Below the pieces are notes generated by a model. That model saw only the letters and a list, made by a program, of their open reading frames with translations, made no database searches and had not been told where the DNA came from. Shown here one piece after another: positions 36,152 through 44,676 of a stretch of DNA of 64,000 bases. The DNA is taken from positions 1 through 64,000 of the forward strand of contig CAMCLD010000002.1 in assembly GCA_945875635.1 (NCBI GenBank), given 5' to 3'. Both the position numbers and the translations under genes were made by a program. Every line of letters starts with the position of its first letter. Position 1 is the first letter of the stretch. This DNA is from an uncultured Prevotella sp. (GTDB lineage: Bacteria; Bacteroidota; Bacteroidia; Bacteroidales; Bacteroidaceae).

Positions 36152-38506
36152 TTATCTCTTAGATAATTTTTTTATATCATGCTGTGGAAGCAATACGCTG
36201 TTCGTTACCTCAGTGTATTTCTTTATTTTAATAGAGGCTGCTCCCTTGATGTCTGCAACACTTGCACCAATATGGAAGATATATGTGCCATCTTCTGTAA
36301 CCCATTGGTTTGCAGACTCATCGTATGAAGCAAGGTCTCTTATTGCAACATTCATTTTTAGAGTCTGGCTTTCTTCAGGCTGTAGTTCTTTAGTTTTGGC
36401 AAAAGCCTTTAGTTCTTTCTCTGGCTTCTCAAGTCCGGTTTTTGGAGCACTTACGTAAACCTGTGCTACCTCTTTTCCTGCTACAGAGCCAGTGTTCTTG
36501 ATGCTGACAGTTATTTCAACATCATCGCCCTTAAGCCTGATGGTTGGCTTGCCATAAGCAAATGTAGTGTATGACAGACCATAACCAAACGGGTAAGCCA
36601 CTTCCTTCTTGAAAGTGTCGAAATATCTATAACCTACGTATATGTCTTCTTCGTGATTTGTAAAATCCTCACCGGGAACAGGAATTCCCATTCCTTTCAG
36701 ATTCTTGTATGTGTACATGTCATACTCAGTTGGGAAGTTCTTCGTTGAAGGATTGTCAGTAGCTGCAATAGGCCATGTCATTGTAAGTTTACCGGATGGG
36801 TTTGCCTTTCCTGTCAGTACATCGGCAACAGAGTTTCCTCCCTCTTCGCCTGGTTGCCATGCGCAAAGAATAGCGTCAACCCTATCTCTCCAACTTGCCG
36901 TTTCCATTACGGAACCAGAGTTGATGATTACTATGATAGGTTTGCCCTGTGCCCTGAAAGCATCACTTACTCTGAATATCATGTCTCTCTCACATTGTGT
37001 AAGATTGAACTCTCCCTCAATCTTTCTGTCAAGTCCCTCGCCAGCCTGTCTTCCAATTGTGATTATAGCAGCGTCTGCAAGGTTGGCTTCATGTGCTACA
37101 CACCTTTCACTAATCTCTATCTCGTCAAGTTTTGGCTGTCCCTGATCAAGGAACCACATCATGGGATTCTTGTCTGCCTTGAGTTTAGCGGTGGCATATT
37201 TCACGTAGTTTTGATAGATTTCGGTAAGCAATGGAGTTGTACTAACACCAACATTCTTAAGTCCTTCCACCATGTCAACGACATAAGGAGTGTTTACGCA
37301 TCCTGAGCCAAGCCCACCACTGAAGAAATCATAAGAATTGACTCCAAAGAGAGCTACGGACTTCAGGTTCTTGATAGGAAGTGTGGCATTGTCATTCTTC
37401 AGGAGCACCATACCTTCTGTAGAACTTTGTCTTGTTATGATGGCGTGGGCTTTTAAGTCTGGTTTGTTCGAATATTTGTATTTCTTGAATCGTGGTGTCT
37501 TTACTATATACTCCAGCATGCGACGCACGTTCCTGTCAACATCCTGGATACTCAGTTCCCCTTCTTTTACGGCTTTTATGATGTCTTCAGCTTGTGCGGG
37601 ATATCCAGGCATCATTAGTTCATTTCCTGCATGTACCTCGTCTGATGTAGGAAGCTGGGTTCTCTTGCCTATCCAGTCTGTCATGACAATTCCGTCGAAT
37701 CCCCATTCGTCTCTAAGTATCGTTGTCAGAAGGTCGTGGCTTCCCTGAGCGTACTGTCCGTTTATCCTGTTATAAGAAGACATTATGGTCCATGGCTTGC
37801 TTTCCTTTACGAGGATTTCGAATCCTTTAAGGTAAAGTTCTCTTAAAGCCCTGGCTGAGAGTCTCTCATCAACTATGGTCCTGTCACTCTCTTGTGAGTT
37901 GACAGCAAAATGTTTTGCGCTGACACCTACTCCCTGACTCTGTATTCCCAATGTTACGGCTGCGCCAATCTTTCCAGACAGAATTGGGTCTTCTGAGTAA
38001 TACTCGAAATTACGTCCGCAGAGAGGACTCCTGTGTAAGTTCAGTGCAGGACCGAGTATAACGTCACATCCATATTCCAATGTCTCATTGCCAATGGCTT
38101 TTCCTACTTCCTTTACCAGTTCCGTGTTCCAAGTTGATGCTAGGCATGTGCCGATTGGGAAACCTGTTGCAAAGAATGTCTGGTCTGTTCCATCCCTGTG
38201 GGCATCGATATGGACACCGGCTGGACCGTCTGCCACGACAGTAGCTGGTATGCCCAGCCTTTCAATGGCTACAGTGGTTCCTGCAGCTCCTGCCACAAGT
38301 TTCTTCTGATGGCCGAGCATGGCTCCACTACCAATAAATCCGTCATTACCACCTCCTACGAGAAGCTGTGCTTTCTCTTCCAAGGTCATGGCAGCCACTA
38401 TCTCGTCAATGTTGTCAGCTCTTAGCTGCGGCGCATTCTGTGCCATTGCTGTAGAAGATAGAATTGCTGCTGATACTCCAATAATCATCTTTTTCATGTT
38501 TAGCAT
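36152..38506 (-). CDS. GH3 family beta-glucosidase / beta-xylosidase
   Basis: 784 residues, secreted (signal peptide ending in AILSSTAMAQ). Three-part GH3 plan: N-terminal TIM-barrel with AKHFAVNSQESDRTIVDERLS and the nucleophile Asp277 in DGIVMTDWIG, then a middle domain (TEGMVLLKNDNATLPI ... WQPGEEGGNSVADVLTGKANPSGKL), and a C-terminal fibronectin-III-like domain (YVGYRYFDTFKKEVAYPFGYGLSYTTF, then VSIKNTGSVAGKEVAQVYV). It releases terminal beta-linked glucose or xylose from oligosaccharides in the periplasm or outside. It is a single gene; its palindromic promoter region is upstream. Confidence 0.9.
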   Translation of the reverse strand: MLNMKKMIIGVSAAILSSTAMAQNAPQLRADNIDEIVAAMTLEEKAQLLVGGGNDGFIGSGAMLGHQKKLVAGAAGTTVAIERLGIPATVVADGPAGVHIDAHRDGTDQTFFATGFPIGTCLASTWNTELVKEVGKAIGNETLEYGCDVILGPALNLHRSPLCGRNFEYYSEDPILSGKIGAAVTLGIQSQGVGVSAKHFAVNSQESDRTIVDERLSARALRELYLKGFEILVKESKPWTIMSSYNRINGQYAQGSHDLLTTILRDEWGFDGIVMTDWIGKRTQLPTSDEVHAGNELMMPGYPAQAEDIIKAVKEGELSIQDVDRNVRRMLEYIVKTPRFKKYKYSNKPDLKAHAIITRQSSTEGMVLLKNDNATLPIKNLKSVALFGVNSYDFFSGGLGSGCVNTPYVVDMVEGLKNVGVSTTPLLTEIYQNYVKYATAKLKADKNPMMWFLDQGQPKLDEIEISERCVAHEANLADAAIITIGRQAGEGLDRKIEGEFNLTQCERDMIFRVSDAFRAQGKPIIVIINSGSVMETASWRDRVDAILCAWQPGEEGGNSVADVLTGKANPSGKLTMTWPIAATDNPSTKNFPTEYDMYTYKNLKGMGIPVPGEDFTNHEEDIYVGYRYFDTFKKEVAYPFGYGLSYTTFAYGKPTIRLKGDDVEITVSIKNTGSVAGKEVAQVYVSAPKTGLEKPEKELKAFAKTKELQPEESQTLKMNVAIRDLASYDESANQWVTEDGTYIFHIGASVADIKGAASIKIKKYTEVTNSVLLPQHDIKKLSKR

Positions 38507-38540
38507 TAATTTTGGTTATTTGTTGTTGGTTATTATTTTG

Positions 38541-38567
38541 CAAATATACAAAATAATTTGTATATTT
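38541..38567 (-). promoter_or_regulatory. GH3 promoter inside an 11-bp inverted repeat
   Basis: Minus-strand TATATTTG followed by C (38548-38541) is a good -7 element. It lies in one arm of a perfect inverted repeat, AAATATACAAA / TTTGTATATTT (38542-38552 and 38557-38567, 4-base spacer). The overlap suggests an operator. No TTG is at the usual -33 distance. Confidence 0.45.
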
Positions 38568-38607
38568 CTTCTTTTTGATATATGGAAAGTTGATTTTGGT
38601 AAATGCT

Positions 38608-39225
38608 TTAGTCTTTGAATTCGAGAGTAAGTTCGCGATTTCCAGTAAGGTTATATGTCTTTCGGTGGTATGGAGTGATTCCATATTTAGATATGGCCAT
38701 CCTATGTTTCTTCGTAGGATATCCCATGTTGTTCTGCCAGTCATATTGAGGATATTCCTTCGCTAATTCCAACATGTAGTCATCTCTATATGTCTTGGCG
38801 AGGATGGATGCGGCGGCTATACTTAGATATTTCCCATCGCCTTTTACTATGGTAGAGTAGGGAAGGTTATTGTATGGCTTGAACCTGTTTCCGTCAACGA
38901 TTATTGCTTCTGGTCTTGTGGAAAGAGCATCAAGGGCTCTGTGCATGGCAAGAAATGAAGAGTTTAGTATGTTAATCTTGTCAATCTCCTCAGGAGTCAC
39001 GATACCCACTCCCCATGCTATAGCATCTTTCTCAATGATTTCTCTTAATTTATATCGTTTAGCCGCCGACAACTGTTTAGAGTCGTTTATCATAGAGTTT
39101 TCGTAATCCTTTGGGAAAATGACAGCCGCGGCGAACACACTTCCTGCGAGACATCCTCTTCCTGCCTCGTCGCATCCTGCCTCTATGAGTCTTTCATGAT
39201 AGAATGGCATCAGTTTATAGCACAT
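38608..39225 (-). CDS. rnhB: ribonuclease HII
   Basis: 205 residues, cleaves the RNA strand at ribonucleotides in DNA-RNA hybrids. The metal-binding residues appear in GCDEAGRGCLAG (Asp-Glu-Gly), in AMHRALDAL and IIVDGNRF, and in SIAAASILAKTYRDDYM. The start overlaps the preceding LAB_N gene by 11 bases, so it is co-expressed with the glycosylation genes although functionally unrelated. Confidence 0.93.
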   Translation of the reverse strand: MCYKLMPFYHERLIEAGCDEAGRGCLAGSVFAAAVIFPKDYENSMINDSKQLSAAKRYKLREIIEKDAIAWGVGIVTPEEIDKINILNSSFLAMHRALDALSTRPEAIIVDGNRFKPYNNLPYSTIVKGDGKYLSIAAASILAKTYRDDYMLELAKEYPQYDWQNNMGYPTKKHRMAISKYGITPYHRKTYNLTGNRELTLEFKD

Positions 39226-39841
39226 GCTTTTTGCTTTTCTTGTTTATGATGATGTTCCTGAAATATGCCACAAATCCAACAGACTGCCCAAGGATTAGTA
39301 CTGGGTCTTGCCGGTAGATAGCGTATGATATGATTATAGTTGATCCAACAAGACTGATTACCCAGAATCCCAAGGGCAAGACAGATCTGTGTATCCTTAC
39401 TGAGTAAACCCACTGATATATGAACCTGAGTGTGAATATAACCTGTCCTGCCGACCCCCATACTACCAATGGTATGGGAATGTTGTCGTTTCTAAAGAAT
39501 TTATTTATGATGCTTGCCGTGTCCAAGGTGAATATTATGATAGTGACCATAGGCAGGGCAATGAGCATTGTTCTTATAATAAGTGGTATCTTTACCCATG
39601 CTCCTTTAGCATCCAAGTTCCATATATATATATAATATGACAATACTTGTCCAAGAATGATGGAGAAGTCATTTCTGAGCCATCCGTAAGTGAATAGCAA
39701 TACACTACCTATAAGGCTACATGCCCAGAAAATAGTAGGCGATACAACTTTCCTTTGTCTTTCGGAAAGAAACCATTGTACAAGAGTCCTTGCTGAAAAG
39801 AACCCTTGAGCAATGAACCCTATTGCATAGATAAGCCCCAT
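39215..39841 (-). CDS. lipid-A-disaccharide synthase N-terminal domain (LAB_N) membrane protein
   Basis: 208 residues with six likely membrane helices. Two LAB_N-like repeats are visible: an N-terminal GFIAQGFFSARTLVQWFLSERQRKVVSPTIFW and a second, AGQVIFTLRFIYQWVYSVRIHRSVLPLGFWV, each with Q-W spacing and a helix. Stand-alone LAB_N proteins occur with lipid A or undecaprenyl-phosphate glycosyltransferases. The start overlaps the GT2 gene stop by one base (TAATG). The mode of action is unknown. Confidence 0.8.
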   Translation of the reverse strand: MGLIYAIGFIAQGFFSARTLVQWFLSERQRKVVSPTIFWACSLIGSVLLFTYGWLRNDFSIILGQVLSYYIYIWNLDAKGAWVKIPLIIRTMLIALPMVTIIIFTLDTASIINKFFRNDNIPIPLVVWGSAGQVIFTLRFIYQWVYSVRIHRSVLPLGFWVISLVGSTIIISYAIYRQDPVLILGQSVGFVAYFRNIIINKKSKKHVL

Positions 39842-40584
39842 TAAATGTTAGCCTCCTCTATTTGGTATCTTATGTATCTCTTTTTCATCCATCTGTAAGC
39901 GAAACAGTCCTTGAAAGGTCCTGCAAGTCTGTTCAATAGATGGTATTTTGAGGTGCCGGCTATTCGTGGATAATGCCTGACAGCCACCTCCTTGAATTTT
40001 CCATCCTCCAGCATCATAAGGGCAGGGAGAAACCTATGCATACCATCGAAGAAAGGTATTCTCTTGGCATAGTCTGTCCACATGACCTTTAGCGGGCATC
40101 CTGTGTCTGTGGCTGTGTCTCCGGTCATGCTCCTCCTAAAATTGTTAGCAATTTTTGACTGTAGCCTCTTAAATGCAGAGTCTTTCCTGTTTGCCCTGAT
40201 GCCTGATACCAGTTGGTATTCGGATGCATATTCCAATAGTTTATTGAAATCCTCTGGGTCTGTCTGAAGGTCAGCATCAATATATCCAACAAGCCTGCTT
40301 GCAGTGGAGTCTATGCCGGCTTTCATGGCAGTGCTAAGACCGGAGTTCTTTTTCAGGCTGATGTATAACATGTCATGGTTTCTATGGCATATTTCTTTTA
40401 TCCTGTCAAGGCTTCCGTCTGTCGAACCATCGTTCACAAACAGGACGCAACTCTTGATACTTGCTTTCAACAGATAGTCAGACATTTTGCCTTCTACCCT
40501 TTCCATGTTGTCCACTTCGTTATAGACAGGCACAATGATTGTCATCTCATAGTCCTCTGTCCTTCTTTTTTCACCGTTGTTCAT
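39841..40584 (-). CDS. GT2 family glycosyltransferase, ArnC/DPM1-like
   Basis: 247 residues. GT-A core: TIIVPVYNEVDNMERVEGKM, LFVNDGSTDGSLDRIKEI, KNSGLSTAMKAGID, and the metal-binding DADLQTDPEDF. No C-terminal membrane helices are present, unlike ArnC, so it is the soluble dolichyl-phosphate-mannose-synthase type. It likely loads a sugar on undecaprenyl phosphate for the neighbouring ArnT-like transferase. It is in the middle of the run 42286-38608. Confidence 0.8.
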   Translation of the reverse strand: MNNGEKRRTEDYEMTIIVPVYNEVDNMERVEGKMSDYLLKASIKSCVLFVNDGSTDGSLDRIKEICHRNHDMLYISLKKNSGLSTAMKAGIDSTASRLVGYIDADLQTDPEDFNKLLEYASEYQLVSGIRANRKDSAFKRLQSKIANNFRRSMTGDTATDTGCPLKVMWTDYAKRIPFFDGMHRFLPALMMLEDGKFKEVAVRHYPRIAGTSKYHLLNRLAGPFKDCFAYRWMKKRYIRYQIEEANI

Positions 40585-40636
40585 TTCCTAAAATCAATTA
40601 TATAGGTTTCTCAAGTATTAACTAATGAAACTTAAA

Positions 40637-42286
40637 TTATTTAATGTTCTTAATCATTGTCACATGATTCACAAGAATTTCCGAATAGTGTTTCCCGTTT
40701 TTTGACCTGAGGTTATTGTCAAAGACTCCGTAACCGGTAGTGTCTATCTTTGAAGTCAGTTCTTTTGGAAGAATTTCCTTAAGAGGACGCTGGCTGACAA
40801 TGACGCATGGAACTGCTTTCCTTACGCTTTCAGCATCGTGTATGTCAATGGGCAGTATCTTCCTTCTTGCATCATAAACGAGCTCAATCCTCAGTTCCTC
40901 ATCGTTAGGATGGTAGAAAGGTATGCCATTAAGTTCCTTGTTGAGGCTAATTTCATTCAAAGCCCTTCTCTCAGGATTACCCAATGCTTCTCCGATGTTT
41001 CCAAGCAGGATGGTCTCTGCTACGGCGAAAATGGCAAGGACGCTATAAATGAACTTCCTAACCTTGATACGTACAGATTTGACAATGGTATATATACCAA
41101 GCAGAGGCAATATTATGCAGGAGGCGATAAACTGCCATGCATCCATACTCTCGTTTATCTTCATGAAGAACACAACAGCCGGTATCGCTATCGCTATAAT
41201 ACCTATCACGATGCCATTGGTATAGAAAAGAGCTTTCTCCATTATATTACGAGGACGTTTGTCAACGTAATAAAGCAGCAGGGTTCCTATTGTGAGTGCA
41301 CATGGGGGCATCATAGGCAGCAAGTACCTCATCTTTTTCTCTGGCATCAATGAGAGCAGGACAAGAGCTGCCAGTGTCCATGTTATGGTGAAGACATACT
41401 GTCTTTTCATCGTGGAGCGTTTCTTCCAGTAGGGTACTACCAGTGCTGCAAGCATGAAGATAGTCCATGCACCCGTCTCAGTGAAAAATCTCCAATAGTA
41501 ATACCAAGGCCTTACATTGTGGTTTATCCATGACGAGCTCTCCTTGCCCATGACATGTCTTACTGAGTCTGAATGGAAAATCAGTAGATATATATACCAC
41601 CATGAGCTGATTACAAGACAAATAACAATCATTACTACAAGGGGAGCCCACTTGCCTTTCATGGAAGGTCTGTATAAGGTTATCATGGCTATGAGATATG
41701 GCAATAGTAGTGCATAGAACGATACAGGTCCTTTGCTTAGGAAGGATAGCCCCATCATTATACCTGCTGAGCAAAACCATTTCCATGTATGTCTCTCTTC
41801 GTAAAATCTCTCTTCATATAATCCTCTTGACAGGAAATAAATAGCCCCCATCATGAATGCATGGCAATAGATGTCCCATGTCGCAGTGCGTCCCATTAAT
41901 ATCACCTGATACATTGTTATGAAGACAGCTGTTACCAGCAAGGCATACTCTTTTCTTCTTGATACTTCTCTTGCATAAAGATATACAAACAGAACCCACA
42001 GGCATCCCATTATACCGGCAGCAGTACGCTGTAAAGGAAGGTTGTCAGGACAAACGTATTCTATTGCTCCTGCCACCCATGTAGGCAATGGGGGCTTCTC
42101 AAGGCGTAGCTCACCATTCATGGTGGGAACCAACCAGTTTCCATCGCTAACCATCTCCCTTGCTGTTACTATATTTCTCGACTCCATTATGTCGGGAGTA
42201 AGTGCTCCGTTATTAGCGAAAAAAGAAATATAGCACAGTAGTACTACAATAATCCATGAAAGTCTGTTGTTATGAGTGATGTTCAT
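40637..42286 (-). CDS. ArnT-like undecaprenyl-phosphate sugar:lipid A glycosyltransferase
   Basis: 549 residues, about 11-12 membrane helices. The first periplasmic loop has LTPDIMESRNIVTAREMVSDG (acidic catalytic-type residue) and LRLEKPPLPTWVAGAIEY, as in ArnT/PMT-family (GT83/GT39) enzymes. LSKGPVSFYALLLPY also fits. Taken with the GT2 and LAB_N genes downstream, it probably transfers a lipid-linked sugar to lipid A or another surface glycolipid on the periplasmic side. The sugar is unknown. First gene of its operon, with a TAAATTTG -7 element upstream. Confidence 0.8.
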   Translation of the reverse strand: MNITHNNRLSWIIVVLLCYISFFANNGALTPDIMESRNIVTAREMVSDGNWLVPTMNGELRLEKPPLPTWVAGAIEYVCPDNLPLQRTAAGIMGCLWVLFVYLYAREVSRRKEYALLVTAVFITMYQVILMGRTATWDIYCHAFMMGAIYFLSRGLYEERFYEERHTWKWFCSAGIMMGLSFLSKGPVSFYALLLPYLIAMITLYRPSMKGKWAPLVVMIVICLVISSWWYIYLLIFHSDSVRHVMGKESSSWINHNVRPWYYYWRFFTETGAWTIFMLAALVVPYWKKRSTMKRQYVFTITWTLAALVLLSLMPEKKMRYLLPMMPPCALTIGTLLLYYVDKRPRNIMEKALFYTNGIVIGIIAIAIPAVVFFMKINESMDAWQFIASCIILPLLGIYTIVKSVRIKVRKFIYSVLAIFAVAETILLGNIGEALGNPERRALNEISLNKELNGIPFYHPNDEELRIELVYDARRKILPIDIHDAESVRKAVPCVIVSQRPLKEILPKELTSKIDTTGYGVFDNNLRSKNGKHYSEILVNHVTMIKNIK

Positions 42287-42358
42287 TTTATGATGTTCTT
42301 AATTAAAGGTGATTCCAGTTTTTTATATTCTTGTGTTATGTATTTATATATTAAACGA

Positions 42359-42366
42359 CAAATTTA
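42359..42366 (-). promoter_or_regulatory. predicted -7 element of the ArnT-like operon
   Basis: Minus-strand TAAATTTG matches TAnnTTTG about 73 bases before the start codon. The -33 element is not clear. Confidence 0.4.
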
Positions 42367-42446
42367 GCAATATATTGCCATGTTATTGGCTTATTGGAAG
42401 AAGAATTTCGTATTTTCCTTTGCTTGAGGTAAAAATGGCACATATA

Positions 42447-42478
42447 TTTCTGCATATCAATATTTTTTAGTACCTTTG
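42447..42478 (+). promoter_or_regulatory. predicted gyrB promoter
   Basis: TACCTTTG (42471-42478) followed by C is a full match to the -7 element; TTTCTG at 42447-42452 is an acceptable -33 at 18 bases. The transcript would carry an 80-base leader. Confidence 0.5.
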
Positions 42479-42514
42479 CGGCAATAAAGGTCCTGTTTTG
42501 GGCGTTTTTCAAAG

Positions 42515-42551
42515 TTGGCATCCGTAAGTACTTATGCCAATGGCATTTTTT
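42515..42551 (+). promoter_or_regulatory. gyrB leader hairpin followed by T-run
   Basis: TTGGCAT (42515-42521) pairs with ATGCCAA (42534-42540). TGGCAT repeats at 42541-42546 and is followed by a run of T ending 11 bases before the ATG. The 3' arm could pair with either neighbour, which resembles an attenuator or a start-codon-proximal regulatory hairpin. Confidence 0.4.
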
Positions 42552-42561
42552 ATTTAAAAAG

Positions 42562-44535
42562 ATGGAAAATATAGAGAATAAGGAAAGTAACTATTCCGCA
42601 AGTAACATTCAAGTACTTGAGGGACTTGAGGCAGTACGCAAGCGTCCTGCCATGTATATAGGTGATATAAGTGAGAAGGGACTGCACCATCTTGTCAACG
42701 AGACAGTTGACAACTCCATTGATGAGGCAATGGCGGGCTATTGCACAGAGATAGAGGTGACTATCAATGAGGACAACTCAATAACGGTTGAGGATAATGG
42801 TAGAGGTATTCCTGTCGATATGCACTCTAAGTTGCATAAGAGTGCCCTTGAGGTAGTTATGACTGTGCTTCACGCAGGAGGAAAGTTCGACAAGGGGTCA
42901 TATAAGGTCAGTGGTGGACTTCATGGCGTTGGAGTAAGCTGTGTCAATGCTCTCTCAACCAGGATGAAATCGCAGGTTTTCCGTGATGGAAAGATATACC
43001 AACAGGAATATGAGCAAGGTAAGCCTCTGTATCCGGTTAAAATAATTGGGGAAACAACAAAAAGAGGAACGCGCCAGCAGTTCTGGCCTGATGGCACAAT
43101 ATTTACTACAACGGTATATCAGTGGGATATCATAGAGCGTAGAATGCGGGAACTTGCTTTCCTCAATGCAGGCATAAAGATAACCCTTACTGACTTGCGC
43201 CCAGATGAGAGTGGCAATACACGTCAGGCTGTATTCCATGCTAAGGATGGACTTAAGGAATTTGTGCGTTATGTCGATCGCCATCGCACACATCTCTTTG
43301 ATGACGTGATATATCTAAAGACAGAGAAACAAGGAATACCCATCGAGGTGGCTATAATGTACAATACAGATTATAGCGAGAACATACACTCCTATGTTAA
43401 CAATATTAACACCATTGAAGGAGGAACGCATCTTACTGGCTTCAGGGCTGCCTTGACACGTGTCCTCAAAGGTTATGCTGATCAGGATGCACAGATATCC
43501 AAGCAGATAGAGAAAGCCAAGATAGAGATAGCAGGAGAGGACTTCAGAGAAGGTCTTACAGCTGTAATATCAATTAAGGTGGGAGAACCTCAGTTTGAAG
43601 GACAGACAAAGACAAAACTTGGTAATAGTGAGGTGGCTGGAGCTGTACAGCAGGCAGTGGGCGAAGCTCTTACCGACTACCTTGAGGAACATCCGGTGGA
43701 AGCAAAGAAAATTTGCGAAAAAGTGGTTCTTGCGGCAACAGCCCGTATTGCAGCAAGGAAAGCACGTGAGAGTGTGCAGCGCAAGACAGTCATGAGTGGC
43801 GGTGGATTGCCTGGAAAGCTTGCTGACTGTTCAAACCGTGATCCCAAGTCGTGTGAGATATTCCTTGTGGAGGGAGACTCCGCTGGTGGCTCTGCAAAGC
43901 AGGGACGTGACCGTTATACTCAGGCTATACTCCCTCTAAGAGGAAAAATACTTAACGTTGAGAAGGTTCAGTGGCATAGAGTCTTCGAAGCAGAGTCGGT
44001 GATGAATATAATCCAGGCGATAGGAGTGAGGTTTGGTGTTGACGGCGAGGATGACCGAGAGGCAAACACCGACAAACTTCGCTATGACAAGATAATTATA
44101 ATGACCGACGCCGATGTCGATGGCTCACACATCGACACACTCATAATGACACTCTTCTATCGTTTCATGCCTAAGGTAATAGAGGAAGGACACTTATATA
44201 TAGCCACCCCACCTCTATACAAATGTTCATACAAGAACAAAGTAAGCGAGTATTGCTATACCGAGCAACAAAGACAGGCTTTCATTGACAAATACGGCGA
44301 AGGTATAGAGGATGGAAAAAATATCCACACTCAGCGTTACAAAGGTCTTGGTGAGATGAATCCAGAGCAATTGTGGGAGACGACAATGGATCCTAAGACC
44401 CGCCTTTTGAAACAGGTTACAATTGAGAATGCCGCACAGGCAGACGAAATCTTCTCAATGCTCATGGGCGATGATGTGGAACCAAGGCGTGAGTTCATAG
44501 AAAAGAACGCTACTTATGCCAATATTGATGTATAA
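42562..44535 (+). CDS. gyrB: DNA gyrase subunit B
   Basis: 657 residues. GHKL ATPase: LVNETVDNSIDEAMAGY, VEDNGRGIPVDMH, GGLHGVGVSCVNAL. Toprim: EIFLVEGDSAGGSAKQGRDR (ahead of the metal site) and MTDADVDGSHIDTLIMT; C-terminal QRYKGLGEMNPEQLWETTMDP. It introduces negative supercoils together with GyrA. The gene is flanked by a structured leader and an intrinsic terminator, so it is likely monocistronic; gyrA is not in the window. Confidence 0.97.
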   Translation: MENIENKESNYSASNIQVLEGLEAVRKRPAMYIGDISEKGLHHLVNETVDNSIDEAMAGYCTEIEVTINEDNSITVEDNGRGIPVDMHSKLHKSALEVVMTVLHAGGKFDKGSYKVSGGLHGVGVSCVNALSTRMKSQVFRDGKIYQQEYEQGKPLYPVKIIGETTKRGTRQQFWPDGTIFTTTVYQWDIIERRMRELAFLNAGIKITLTDLRPDESGNTRQAVFHAKDGLKEFVRYVDRHRTHLFDDVIYLKTEKQGIPIEVAIMYNTDYSENIHSYVNNINTIEGGTHLTGFRAALTRVLKGYADQDAQISKQIEKAKIEIAGEDFREGLTAVISIKVGEPQFEGQTKTKLGNSEVAGAVQQAVGEALTDYLEEHPVEAKKICEKVVLAATARIAARKARESVQRKTVMSGGGLPGKLADCSNRDPKSCEIFLVEGDSAGGSAKQGRDRYTQAILPLRGKILNVEKVQWHRVFEAESVMNIIQAIGVRFGVDGEDDREANTDKLRYDKIIIMTDADVDGSHIDTLIMTLFYRFMPKVIEEGHLYIATPPLYKCSYKNKVSEYCYTEQQRQAFIDKYGEGIEDGKNIHTQRYKGLGEMNPEQLWETTMDPKTRLLKQVTIENAAQADEIFSMLMGDDVEPRREFIEKNATYANIDV

Positions 44536-44569
44536 CAACAACCAATATTGAAATAGATTCACCCCATCG

Positions 44570-44616
44570 AAAGGGCACAATGAGATAGTCAAAACTGCTC
44601 ATTCGTGCCCTTTGTC
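44570..44616 (+). terminator. intrinsic terminator of gyrB
   Basis: AAAGGGCAC(A)ATGAG pairs with CTCAT(TC)GTGCCCTTT around a 13-base loop, then GTCCTT. The T-run is short. Confidence 0.65.
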
Positions 44617-44676
44617 CTTAAGATGATGAACGCTTATGGCATGGTCTGCCGATAAAAGTAAAATCAACAAATAAAA

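Noticed and set aside
42480..42561. known riboswitch or ribosomal-protein-type leader before gyrB
   Set aside because: No conserved aptamer motif recognised; only the simple hairpin is supported.
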